Shown piece by piece: positions 1 through 7,229 of a stretch of 11,396 nucleotides of DNA; positions within the stretch are counted from its first letter, which is position 1, and the number at the start of each line of letters is the position of its first letter. The DNA is taken from NCBI GenBank assembly GCA_028712345.1, contig JAQTQF010000032.1, forward strand, positions 1 to 11,396. Direction: 5' to 3'. This DNA is from Phycisphaerae bacterium. GTDB taxonomy: Bacteria > Planctomycetota > Phycisphaerae > Sedimentisphaerales > UBA12454. Below the pieces are notes generated by a model. That model had not been told where the DNA came from. It ran no database searches and saw only the letters and a list, made by a program, of their open reading frames with translations. Position numbers and translations under genes: made by a program.

Positions 1-89
1 TAGCGGCAAAACAAAACCTGGCTTTATAATGTAACTTACGGTAAATATCAAAAGTATTATAAACAGATGTATGCCGGCCGCTGAACTTT
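1..89 (+). other. Leader region before the first glycosyltransferase
   Basis: This short left-edge stretch holds no complete gene. A perfect TATAAT hexamer lies at 25-30, but nothing resembling a -35 box sits 16-18 bases upstream, so it is at best a partial promoter. In the frame starting at base 1, the codons after an immediate TAG stay open to a TGA at 82-84, five bases before the next start, and read like the tail of a protein rich in Lys and Tyr. The in-frame TAG at 1-3 prevents calling it a simple gene end. The two other forward frames close at 27-29 and 32-34, so an upstream gene could end in either. No clear Shine-Dalgarno precedes the ATG at 90. Confidence 0.35.
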
Positions 90-1229
90 ATGCAAAACGG
101 AAAATTTATCATAGCAAAACTCTGGCCGAGATACGGTGAAGGCGTTCCATCGCGAACGCCGGTAATACTCGGTATAAACCCTCAGAAATACGAAACGATT
201 TGCATTTATCATACTAAGAACAGCGATAATCCGAATGTTTTTGAGCAAAACGGGAAAAAGGTTTTCTATCTAACCCGGCAACCATCGCTGGGTCTGCTGA
301 AATTCTTTGCAATTTTCAAACTTGCCGCACTTCTCAAAAAACAACAAGTTGACATCCTTGATTGTCATCATCATAAATCAGTTATTTACGGCGCAATTGC
401 CGGCAAATTGGCCGGCGTACCAATCATAATTGCAAATGTTCACGGCTTAGGCAGAACACGAAACTTAAAAAGGAAGTTGACCAACTTTTTTATTTTTCGG
501 TACATCAGCAGAATTTTAACGGTGGGTCAGGCTACAAAAAATGATGTTCTGCAAAATAACCTCTCCGTCAAATCTGAAAGAATAATTAATATTGGCAATT
601 CCATAGACTGCGACCATTACGGCTCGGCTCATTTTGACAAAAAAGCCGTCAGAGACAAATTCTGTATTCCGCAAAATGCATTTGTCTTTGCTGCCGCAGG
701 CAGATTATCACGAACAAAGGGGCAGAAATTTTTAATCGAAGCGTTCTCACAGGTTAAAAAACAAATTCCAAATGCCGAACTTCTTATTGCCGGCACAGGC
801 GAATTGGAAGATGAACTTAAAAAACAGGCGTCTGAACTCGGATACGAAGGCTCTGTTCGTTTTCCCGGACGAGTTGAAAATATGACGGAGATTTATTCTG
901 CAATCGATGTCTTCGTTCTGCCGTCAATCGCCGAGGGACTGCCAAGAAGTATGATGGAGGCAATGGCAGCGGGAGTTATCTGCGTCGCATCGAACGCAGG
1001 CGGAATACCGGAGATACTTGATAATGGAAAATTCGGTTTTCTTGTAGCTCCTAAAGACTCAAACGACCTTTATAGGACAATGCTAAAGACGGCTGATATG
1101 CCAAGTGATGAAAAAATGAAAATTATTTCCTCTGCAAAAAAACATATTCAGGACAATTACAGCCATGGTGTAATGATAAAAAGAATGGAAAAAATTTACG
1201 ACGATCTGGTCTCGGAGAAAATCGAATAA
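90..1229 (+). CDS. GT4-family glycosyltransferase
   Basis: Predicted cytoplasmic or membrane-associated retaining glycosyltransferase of the GT-B fold, transferring a sugar from a nucleotide donor to a growing glycan. The 379-residue length is normal for GT4. The N-terminal Rossmann-like half starts at once (KFIIAKLWPRYGEG, residues 4-17), and the ATG at 90 is the only usable start because an in-frame TAA lies at 60-62. The donor-binding half begins near residue 200 with AAGRLSRTKG (202-211), containing the Arg205/Lys210 pair expected to bind donor phosphates. The EX7E motif follows as Glu282 and Glu290 in AEGLPRSMMEAMAAG, then NAGGIPEIL. No membrane segment is evident. It opens a three-gene run: its TAA overlaps the next ATG by one base (TAATG), implying translational coupling. 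No clear Shine-Dalgarno precedes it, so it may depend on translation of an upstream gene. The family is secure; the sugar and acceptor cannot be read from sequence. Confidence 0.93.
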   Translation: MQNGKFIIAKLWPRYGEGVPSRTPVILGINPQKYETICIYHTKNSDNPNVFEQNGKKVFYLTRQPSLGLLKFFAIFKLAALLKKQQVDILDCHHHKSVIYGAIAGKLAGVPIIIANVHGLGRTRNLKRKLTNFFIFRYISRILTVGQATKNDVLQNNLSVKSERIINIGNSIDCDHYGSAHFDKKAVRDKFCIPQNAFVFAAAGRLSRTKGQKFLIEAFSQVKKQIPNAELLIAGTGELEDELKKQASELGYEGSVRFPGRVENMTEIYSAIDVFVLPSIAEGLPRSMMEAMAAGVICVASNAGGIPEILDNGKFGFLVAPKDSNDLYRTMLKTADMPSDEKMKIISSAKKHIQDNYSHGVMIKRMEKIYDDLVSEKIE

Positions 1230-2230
1230 TGCCAAAAATTTTGATTTTAAGCAGACATACAGAAAGCGCCAGTTTTCGACTGCGAATTCAGGCGTATTTA
1301 GATGTTTTGCGACAAACCGGCATAGAAAGCGATGTAGAGAAACTGCCCTCCGGTTTTTGGAGCAGGATTAGACTGCTTAGACGAGCGAACAGATACGATG
1401 GCGTTGTTCTTCATAAAAAACGGTTAAATAGTTTTGAGGCCTTTTGGCTCCGCCGTTGGGCGAACTTTATCATTTATGACTTTGATGATGCGGTAATGTA
1501 CGACTCTGAGAACCCGGACAAAGCCAGTCCGAGGCGGCAAAAGTGCTTTGAGCAAACCGTTAAAATGGCGGATTGGGTTATAACAGATAACTCACTGCTG
1601 GCCGGTCAGGCTCGTAAATTTTGTAAAAATGTGGAGGTGATTCCAACCGGACTGGATATAAACAGTTACCGAGTTTGCGAAACGGAAAAAAGAGACGGGA
1701 AAATACGGCTGGTATGGATTGGCGGCAGCAGTACATTAGGGTTTTTAGCCGATATTAAGGAATCGCTTGAACAAATTGGCTCACAATTCAACAATGTGGT
1801 CTTAAGAATAATAAGTAATGAGTTCTTCGATCTTAAGAATATGAAAGTTGAAAAATGTCAATGGTCGCTTGAAAATCAAATCTCTGACCTTGCCGCAAGC
1901 GACATCGGGCTTGTTCCAATGCCGGATAACAAATTCACACAAAATAAGTTTGGTTTCAAAATGTTACAGTACGCGGCAGTCGGACTGCCGATTATCGCCA
2001 GTCCGGTTGGAGCCAATGGAGACTTCCTCAAACCCAATCACAACGGTTTGTTTGCATCGGGCTGTTCTGACTGGGTAAAAAAAATGACACAATTAATAGA
2101 GGACGCCCAACTCCGCAAACAGCTCGGTCTAAGGGCCAGAGCCGACCTTGAATGCTTCGATGTCGGTGTTATCGGCAAACGGCTGACAGAACTTGTTAGT
2201 AATTGCATAAAAACAACTGATAAGGCGTAA
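1229..2230 (+). CDS. GT4-like glycosyltransferase, EX7E-variant subgroup
   Basis: A 333-residue probable GT-B glycosyltransferase. The N-terminal half is a divergent acceptor domain with FRLRIQAYLDVLR (16-28) and a YDFDDAVMYDS motif (83-93), which I associate from memory with a glycosyltransferase subgroup. It then has TDNSLLAGQAR (119-129) and IPTGLD (138-143). The donor domain starts at RLVWIGGSSTLGFL (160-173) and carries DIGLVPMPDN (225-234) and KFGFKMLQYAAVGLPIIASP (240-259). The position of the second EX7E glutamate is Gln247 here. I recall the same LQYMA-type sequence in related proteins, so it is probably a subgroup trait and not loss of function. GGAG at 1214-1217 lies 11 bases before the ATG, inside the preceding gene. 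Together with the one-base overlap this suggests coupled translation. It acts in the same pathway as its neighbours; specificity is unknown. Confidence 0.88.
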   Translation: MPKILILSRHTESASFRLRIQAYLDVLRQTGIESDVEKLPSGFWSRIRLLRRANRYDGVVLHKKRLNSFEAFWLRRWANFIIYDFDDAVMYDSENPDKASPRRQKCFEQTVKMADWVITDNSLLAGQARKFCKNVEVIPTGLDINSYRVCETEKRDGKIRLVWIGGSSTLGFLADIKESLEQIGSQFNNVVLRIISNEFFDLKNMKVEKCQWSLENQISDLAASDIGLVPMPDNKFTQNKFGFKMLQYAAVGLPIIASPVGANGDFLKPNHNGLFASGCSDWVKKMTQLIEDAQLRKQLGLRARADLECFDVGVIGKRLTELVSNCIKTTDKA

Positions 2231-2234
2231 AAAT

Positions 2235-2861
2235 ATGGATGTACTGACAAAAATTAATCTTTCGCAAATTCTCAACGACAGTGAACCTATTATTGTCGAG
2301 CTTGGATGCGGCCCAAAGAAGAAACCAGGACGCATCGGCGTTGACAAAATTGATTTGCCAAATGTTGACATTATCGCTGACATTGAAGAGGGACTTGGTT
2401 TTCTGCCTGACAATTCCGTAGATCAGATACACTGCAAAAGCCTGCTGGCGCATATCGAGAATTTGGAAGGCTTGCTTGCCGAGATCATACGGGTTTTGAA
2501 AAAAAACGGTACCGCTCATATTTTTGTCCCGCACTTTTCTAATCCGTATTATTATTCTGATTACACCCACAAACGCTTTTTCGGTCTGTACACTTTTTAT
2601 TATTTCGTGGACAGTCAATACCAGCTAAAGCGCAAGGTGCCTGTTTTCTATACATCTATCAGGATAAGGATACTGTCGCAAAAGCTGAAATTCCGTTCTT
2701 CGGTTAAGCTGTTCAAGCCCTGTAAAAAGCTGCTGAACTGGTTTTTTAATCTGCACACAAATTTGCAGGAGTTTTACGAAGAAAACCTTTGCTATGCGCT
2801 GCCGTGCTACGGAATTGAAATAGTATTTACTCCAGACGAACAGCCCGGCAATCAGCCCTGA
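2235..2861 (+). CDS. Class I SAM-dependent methyltransferase
   Basis: A 208-residue protein with a compact Rossmann methyltransferase core. Motif I is VELGCGPKKKPGRIGVD (21-37), with the glycine-rich SAM loop LGCG at 23-26 and an acidic residue ending strand 2 (Asp37). The later core includes LPDNSVDQIHCKSLLAHI (57-74), IIRVLKKNGTAHIFVPHFS (84-102) and DYTHKRFFG (109-117), which resembles the D-x-THxRFF signature of polysaccharide-locus methyltransferases of the Methyltransf_11 type. The last 90 residues are basic and aromatic and may bind the acceptor or membrane. It starts four bases after the preceding stop, with AAGG (2222-2225) as a plausible ribosome site, so it belongs to the same transcript. 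A likely role is O- or N-methylation of a sugar, or capping of a glycan. Its last 10 bases overlap the convergent aminotransferase gene, and no terminator hairpin is visible. Confidence 0.9.
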   Translation: MDVLTKINLSQILNDSEPIIVELGCGPKKKPGRIGVDKIDLPNVDIIADIEEGLGFLPDNSVDQIHCKSLLAHIENLEGLLAEIIRVLKKNGTAHIFVPHFSNPYYYSDYTHKRFFGLYTFYYFVDSQYQLKRKVPVFYTSIRIRILSQKLKFRSSVKLFKPCKKLLNWFFNLHTNLQEFYEENLCYALPCYGIEIVFTPDEQPGNQP

Positions 2862-4000
2862 TATTCCAGAACGGTATCTATGATGTGCCTTATATGGCTT
2901 TCTTCCAGCCACCAGCCCACCGGTATCGAGAGCTGCTCCGAATTAAACTCGTCAACACCCGGTAAAGTGGTTTTGAAATCGCGAAACATAGAATGCGTAT
3001 CGTTTCTGGCGTGAACTTTTGAGACGGCAATGCCGGCTTGTTTCATATACTCCACAAATTTCTGCCTGTTTTTGACCCTGATAGTGTAAAGCCAGTAAGA
3101 ACCTAAACGGTCCTTCTTATATTTCATAGGCTTGACGAGTTCGAGATTCGCAAAAGCCTCATCATATCGGGCGGCATTGGCGCGGTGTTTTTTAAGGGTT
3201 TCGGCTATATATTTAAGCTGTTCTATTCCAATGGTTGCCGAAACATCGTTCATATGAAATTTATACCCGTATTCAACAATGTCGGCTTCGCATCGCAAAT
3301 CCTGGAGTTTTGCATTCCTATCAATTCCATACCACCTTAATAATCTGCCGCGGTCGTTATCGCTTGTCGATTTGCATGTCAAAGCGCCGCCGTCAACCGT
3401 CGTCATATGTTTGATCGCCTGGAAAGAAAAACATGAAAAATCAGAAATAGAGCCAATCGGTTTATTATGATATGTAGCGCCAAAGGCGTGACAGGCATCT
3501 TCAATCAGTTTGATTCCATGCCTTACGGCAATAGCATTAAGTTCGTCAAGGTCACAGGGATACCCGCCCCAGTGAACACACATTATAGCCCTGGTTTTAG
3601 GTGTGATTTTTCTTTCGACATCCTCAGGGTCTATATTTGCCGTCCAGGGGTTGATGTCAGCCCATACTATTTTTGCGCCCAAAGCCAGGATAGGTTCGTT
3701 TGTGGCCGAGCATGTCATTGCGGTCGATATGACCTCATCGCCATAGCCTACATTGGCAAGCCTCAGTGCCAATTGCAATGCCGAGGTTCCGTTATTCAAT
3801 GTCAAAACATTATCATTTCCAAACCATCCGCTAAGCTGTTTTTCAAACTCGGCAACCCTTGGTCCCTCACCTATATAGCCGCTCATCAGGCACGCATTTA
3901 ACGGTTCTAATATGCTTTGGGGCATAAAGACCTTGAATAAAGGAATATCCTTGCCGCCGCCTGACAACAGCTTAGCTATAGATTTGTCCACTGTCTGCAT
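2852..4000 (-). CDS. DegT/DnrJ/EryC1/StrS family sugar aminotransferase
   Basis: PLP-dependent fold-type I aminotransferase of the nucleotide-sugar family. It is expected to convert an NDP-keto-sugar to an NDP-amino-sugar, usually with glutamate as donor. Positions below are numbered from the upstream ATG at 4015. NNGTSAL (74-80) forms the PLP phosphate loop. Asp173 in IEDACHAFGA pairs with the pyridine nitrogen. Lys202 in SFQAIKHMTTVDGGAL is the Schiff-base lysine; the family more often has TTGEGG there. I prefer the ATG at 3998-4000, giving 382 residues. It has AAGGG (4006-4010 on the complement) five bases upstream and a sensible leader from the predicted promoter, whereas the ATG at 4015 has no ribosome site and would leave only about 10 leader bases. 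It faces the opposite way to its neighbours, with its own promoter. It most likely supplies an amino sugar to the surrounding transferases. The substrate could be a 3-keto or 4-keto sugar. Confidence 0.94.
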   Translation of the reverse strand: MQTVDKSIAKLLSGGGKDIPLFKVFMPQSILEPLNACLMSGYIGEGPRVAEFEKQLSGWFGNDNVLTLNNGTSALQLALRLANVGYGDEVISTAMTCSATNEPILALGAKIVWADINPWTANIDPEDVERKITPKTRAIMCVHWGGYPCDLDELNAIAVRHGIKLIEDACHAFGATYHNKPIGSISDFSCFSFQAIKHMTTVDGGALTCKSTSDNDRGRLLRWYGIDRNAKLQDLRCEADIVEYGYKFHMNDVSATIGIEQLKYIAETLKKHRANAARYDEAFANLELVKPMKYKKDRLGSYWLYTIRVKNRQKFVEYMKQAGIAVSKVHARNDTHSMFRDFKTTLPGVDEFNSEQLSIPVGWWLEESHIRHIIDTVLEYQG

Positions 4001-4005
4001 TTTTG

Positions 4006-4010
4006 CCCTT
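4006..4010 (-). promoter_or_regulatory. Ribosome binding site deciding the aminotransferase start
   Basis: On the minus strand this reads AAGGG and lies five bases before the ATG at 3998-4000. The upstream ATG at 4013-4015 has only an A/T-rich stretch in front of it. The placement favours the downstream start and therefore a protein five residues shorter than the longest reading. Confidence 0.55.
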
Positions 4011-4032
4011 TTCATATTTTTTTAAGCCTGCG

Positions 4033-4061
4033 AGTATAACGATATTTCTTTATCGTATCAA
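4033..4061 (-). promoter_or_regulatory. Sigma70-type promoter of the aminotransferase, with spacer palindrome
   Basis: Reading the minus strand, TTGATA (4056-4061) is followed by a 17-base spacer and TATACT (4033-4038). Each hexamer matches the consensus at five of six positions. Transcription should begin near 4026, giving a leader of about 26 bases to the preferred ATG at 4000. The spacer is nearly filled by an inverted repeat, ACGATA-N6-TATCGT at 4039-4056 (the same on both strands), whose outer edge reaches into the -35 box. That is a plausible operator for a repressor or activator, but no regulator gene is in the window. Confidence 0.65.
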
Positions 4062-4098
4062 CAAGTATTTTAACCCTTTTCCGGGAGCTATTTTGCGC

Positions 4099-4127
4099 TT
4101 GCTTTCCATCGCTGCGGCGCATAACAT
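4099..4127 (+). promoter_or_regulatory. Possible weak promoter for the GT2 gene
   Basis: TTGCTT (4099-4104), a 17-base spacer and TAACAT (4122-4127) match the sigma70 consensus at three and four of six positions. They would place the transcription start near 4134, about 25 bases before the preferred GT2 start at 4159. The match is weak. The main support is position: the gene is divergent from its left neighbour and needs a promoter of its own in this interval. Confidence 0.3.
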
Positions 4128-4158
4128 CTTTGCTGTTGCCTATTTGGAAAAGAATTTT

Positions 4159-5118
4159 ATGGTTCCGGACATTTCGATAATAATTGTCAATCGCAATCGC
4201 TCTGATTTGCTCGTCAATTGCCTTGACAATATTTACAACACTCCCTGCCGACACAGTTTTGAAATTATTATTGTAGATAACGCCAGTACTGATGATTCAG
4301 TGCATCTTGTCGAACAGAATTTTAGGGATGTCAAGATTATCAGAAATGATTCCAATCTCGGCTTTTCCGCCGCAAACAATCAGGGTATAAAAATCGCCAA
4401 AGGAAAATTCATTCTGTTTTTGAACTCTGATACGATTGTCCTGAAAAACGCCATAGATATTCTTGCTGATTTTCTCGAACAAACTCCCGATGCCGGCCTG
4501 TGCGCCCCCAAACTATTAAATAATGACCGTTCCATCCAGCGTAATGTCTATCGTTTGGCGACATTTCGTTCAATACTCGCAAGATACACGATTTTAAAAT
4601 ACTTCGGTATGTTCAAAAAAGCTCGCAACCTTTACAGGATGCGAAATTTTACATATGACAATATTACAAAAATTGACCGTGTTATGGGTGCTGCGATGAT
4701 GGCTAAAAAGGAGGCATTGAATAAATCCGGCCTGTTCGATGAGAACTATTTCTTTTATTTTGAAGACGCGGATTTATGTCTGCAATTTAAAAAATGCGGT
4801 TTTGAAGTCTATTTTGTTCCAAACGCTGAAATTATTCATTTGGGCGGCCAAAGTGCAAAAAGTCTCGGCAACCATAAAACAGAAATGATGTTTTACAGGA
4901 GTATGTTTTATTATTTCCGCAAAAATCGCGGCAAAGTTAATACCTTCTTATTCTCTCTGGTTTTTAAGCCCTTAGCCATTCTATATTATTTATTAGAGGG
5001 CGGATTGAATTCCATTTCGGCCATTTTCCCATCCGCAAAACGCAGGCAAAAACTCGCAAGAGCAAAAACCGCTTCTCTGTTTCTGATTAGATTTCTGCCT
5101 GAATTTTTATTCCGTTAA
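4159..5118 (+). CDS. GT2-family glycosyltransferase (rhamnosyltransferase-like)
   Basis: Inverting GT-A glycosyltransferase of family 2, likely on the cytoplasmic face of the inner membrane. From the ATG at 4159 the protein is 319 residues and begins MVPDISIIIVNRNRSD, the usual start of the fold. VDNASTDDS (39-47) binds the nucleotide. NLGFSAANNQGI (66-77) and LNSD (88-91) follow, the latter at the DXD metal site position. GAAMMAKKEAL (177-187) and FEDADLCLQFKKCGF (201-215) are the acceptor and base region typical of WbbL-like transferases. The reading frame stays open back to 4003, but those 52 extra codons would cross the divergent promoter and the start of the aminotransferase gene and resemble no part of the family, so I reject them. 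GGAAAAG (4146-4152) is a weak ribosome site. The C-terminal 60 residues are basic and hydrophobic and may touch the membrane. Its TAA shares TTAA (5115-5118) with the stop of the convergent gene. Confidence 0.9.
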   Translation: MVPDISIIIVNRNRSDLLVNCLDNIYNTPCRHSFEIIIVDNASTDDSVHLVEQNFRDVKIIRNDSNLGFSAANNQGIKIAKGKFILFLNSDTIVLKNAIDILADFLEQTPDAGLCAPKLLNNDRSIQRNVYRLATFRSILARYTILKYFGMFKKARNLYRMRNFTYDNITKIDRVMGAAMMAKKEALNKSGLFDENYFFYFEDADLCLQFKKCGFEVYFVPNAEIIHLGGQSAKSLGNHKTEMMFYRSMFYYFRKNRGKVNTFLFSLVFKPLAILYYLLEGGLNSISAIFPSAKRRQKLARAKTASLFLIRFLPEFLFR

Positions 5119-7196
5119 AACCCCGCCAGTTTTTTATAGACCTCTACGACCTGCTGTGCCGTTTTTTTCCAGGTGAACAATTTATTCCGTTCCCTTCCGG
5201 CAGAGACGAGCGTATCTCTCAATTGTCCGTTATTTGAAATTTTCACAATTGCCTGCGTTATCGAATCGGCATCGAACGGGTCAATATACATTGCCGCATC
5301 TCCGCCAACTTCGGGCATTGAAGAGCAATTAGATGTAATCACTGCCGTGCCGCAGGAAAAAGCTTCTAAGATTGGTATTCCGAACCCCTCATAGAGACTT
5401 GCGAAAATCAGCGCCTCGGAACAGGCAAAAAACGGCCGTAAATCTTCTACTGTTCCGACCCAGATAACATTGTTATATAAATTCGCCCTCAACTTTCTTT
5501 CCAACTCAAAATCTCTTTTATCAAGATTGCCGATAATCAGCAATTTCGTATTCTCAGCCATATCCTTGGCGGCAATGTCAAAAGCTTCAACCGTTCTTGC
5601 GATATTTTTTCTGCTGTCAGGCGACGAAATAGCCACAAAATAGTTTTCGATTTTCCGGCCTAATTTTTCTGACAGTTTGCTTTTTATTTCCTCTTTCTGC
5701 TGCGCCGAATAAAAAACAGGTTCTATGCCTGAAGCCAATGGGGCAACATCTACTCTTCTTTCATCTATTGAAAAAACAGAGCATAAATCTTCTTTTGTCG
5801 CTTGTGATATCGCTAAAAAGTGGTCTGCCCGTCTGACAGCATTCTCAAAAAAAGCAAGTTTCGACTTTCCATAGAACTGAGGCAGTTTGTACCGTCTCAA
5901 GTCGTGTATAGTCATAAGCCTTGGCTTATTTTTCGTCGGCGGCATCAAGTGATGAAAACAATGATAGACATCAAAATCTCCTGTAATACTTTCGAGCCTG
6001 GGGCAGTTAAAACGATTCCAAAAGCTCTCAAGCCATCTCATTTTAACTGTAAATGTCTTTAAATCCGCCAGTTTGCTTAATTCAAAATCTACGAGCTGTT
6101 TCGTCCTTTTTGCATATTTACTCGAATGAAACAAAATCAGTTCCGGTTTTTCTTCGAGCTGAAACAGGCCGTCGAGCAAGCCTGTGCCAAAGGTATAAAA
6201 ACCGGAATATTTATTAACAAGAACCGGGTCAAGATCAATGGCGACTTTAATATCAGCCACAGATTTAATCTTTCCTGGAGCAATTTTTGTTTTGCTGTCC
6301 GTAGCCGGCTGTATCCACAGGGCTATGTATAATTTTACATTTGCAATAAACATCCATAAAAGCGTTTTTAAATCAAAACTTTTTTTAAGAGATTCTCTGA
6401 AATAGTTCAATGCTGTTTGCCCAAATGATTCTCTCAATGCACTTCTCGCCGCCCGGTACTGTTCTTTACTTAATCTTTTCATCGCAAGACGAGGCGAGAT
6501 TACATTTTTTCCACCCCCGCCGTAGTAAAACTTTTCAAGAACTTTATATTCAATATCCCTGTTGGCAAAACATATTTTTGATATGTTTCCGCTGTGGCGT
6601 CTTCTCTTGAAGACCGGTTTGTCTATGCCGATAAAACCATATTTCAGTGAAAGCCTCAGCCAAAGGTCATAGTCTGAACAGACCGACAGGGAAATATCGA
6701 ATCCGTTTTGTTCGACCAGAACTTTTTTAGGAAAAAGAGAGCCGCAGGAATGAATCAGAATGTTTTCAAACAGATTTGTCGTTATCCTGCCGCTAAAGAG
6801 CCTCTTTTTTCGTCTGTGGACAATATCTCCTTTTTCATCAATGGCAACATAAGGCCCGTAGACTATGACATCGTCGGCATCTTTGGGCATTGCCCGAACC
6901 ATTTCTTCCAGCGCATCGGGAAACAAGAGGTCGTCCGAATCAAGAAATGAAATATATCTTCCCTGGGCAAGTTCAATCAGTTTATTACGGGCCGCAGCGT
7001 CGCCGGAATTTTTCTGCCGGTAATACCTGACATTAAATCCGTGCTTTTCGAGCATTTGTTTTGTGCCGTCGGTAGAGCCGTCATCAACTATAACAACTTC
7101 AAAATCTCTGTATGTCTGGGCGAAGACACTATCGAGCGTGTCTTTAAGCAGGCGTTCTCTGTTATAAGTCGGGATGCAAACACTGACATTCGGCAC
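5115..7196 (-). CDS. Bifunctional GT2-GT4 fusion glycosyltransferase
   Basis: A 693-residue protein with two complete glycosyltransferase domains. Residues 1 to about 260 form a GT2 (GT-A) domain: MPNVSVCIPTYNRERLL, VIVDDGSTDGT (35-45), FLDSDD with the DXD metal site (84-89), and CSDYDLWLRL (173-182). A linker with an aromatic, hydrophobic patch (about 278-297) follows. The GT4 (GT-B) domain covers about 315-693: MTIHDLRRYKLPQFY (428-442), ISSPDSRKN (523-531) and the EX7E motif at Glu603 and Glu611 in YEGFGIPILEAFSCG. It may add two sugars in succession. I chose the GTG at 7194-7196. AGAGG (7206-7210 on the complement) lies nine bases before it, and the protein then begins like a standard GT2. 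The in-frame TTG at 7203-7205 directly abuts that site and could not use it. It lies downstream of the ABC exporter on the same strand (33-base gap), so the two are probably co-transcribed. Confidence 0.92.
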   Translation of the reverse strand: MPNVSVCIPTYNRERLLKDTLDSVFAQTYRDFEVVIVDDGSTDGTKQMLEKHGFNVRYYRQKNSGDAAARNKLIELAQGRYISFLDSDDLLFPDALEEMVRAMPKDADDVIVYGPYVAIDEKGDIVHRRKKRLFSGRITTNLFENILIHSCGSLFPKKVLVEQNGFDISLSVCSDYDLWLRLSLKYGFIGIDKPVFKRRRHSGNISKICFANRDIEYKVLEKFYYGGGGKNVISPRLAMKRLSKEQYRAARSALRESFGQTALNYFRESLKKSFDLKTLLWMFIANVKLYIALWIQPATDSKTKIAPGKIKSVADIKVAIDLDPVLVNKYSGFYTFGTGLLDGLFQLEEKPELILFHSSKYAKRTKQLVDFELSKLADLKTFTVKMRWLESFWNRFNCPRLESITGDFDVYHCFHHLMPPTKNKPRLMTIHDLRRYKLPQFYGKSKLAFFENAVRRADHFLAISQATKEDLCSVFSIDERRVDVAPLASGIEPVFYSAQQKEEIKSKLSEKLGRKIENYFVAISSPDSRKNIARTVEAFDIAAKDMAENTKLLIIGNLDKRDFELERKLRANLYNNVIWVGTVEDLRPFFACSEALIFASLYEGFGIPILEAFSCGTAVITSNCSSMPEVGGDAAMYIDPFDADSITQAIVKISNNGQLRDTLVSAGRERNKLFTWKKTAQQVVEVYKKLAGF

Positions 7197-7205
7197 CGGA
7201 GACAA

Positions 7206-7210
7206 CCTCT
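7206..7210 (-). promoter_or_regulatory. Ribosome binding site for the GT2-GT4 fusion gene
   Basis: The minus strand reads AGAGG here, nine bases before a GTG at 7194-7196 and with no gap before the TTG at 7203-7205. Normal spacing selects GTG, which removes three residues from the longest possible reading. Confidence 0.5.
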
Positions 7211-7229
7211 ATTAACCTTTATACGCAAA

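Noticed and set aside
57..248. A 63-codon minus-strand frame across the left leader
   Set aside because: It overlaps the first glycosyltransferase start and has no ribosome site or recognisable content.
2196..2618. A 140-codon minus-strand frame opposite the methyltransferase
   Set aside because: It covers the conserved SAM-binding region of the real gene, has no recognisable motif, and crosses a gene boundary on the other strand.
3467..3901. A 144-codon plus-strand frame opposite the aminotransferase
   Set aside because: It is antisense to the PLP-binding core of a strong family member; its cysteine-rich composition is a by-product.
7203..7205. TTG as the start of the GT2-GT4 fusion gene
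   Set aside because: The only good ribosome site, AGAGG, abuts this codon with no spacing, while the GTG three codons later has nine-base spacing and gives a standard GT2 N-terminus.
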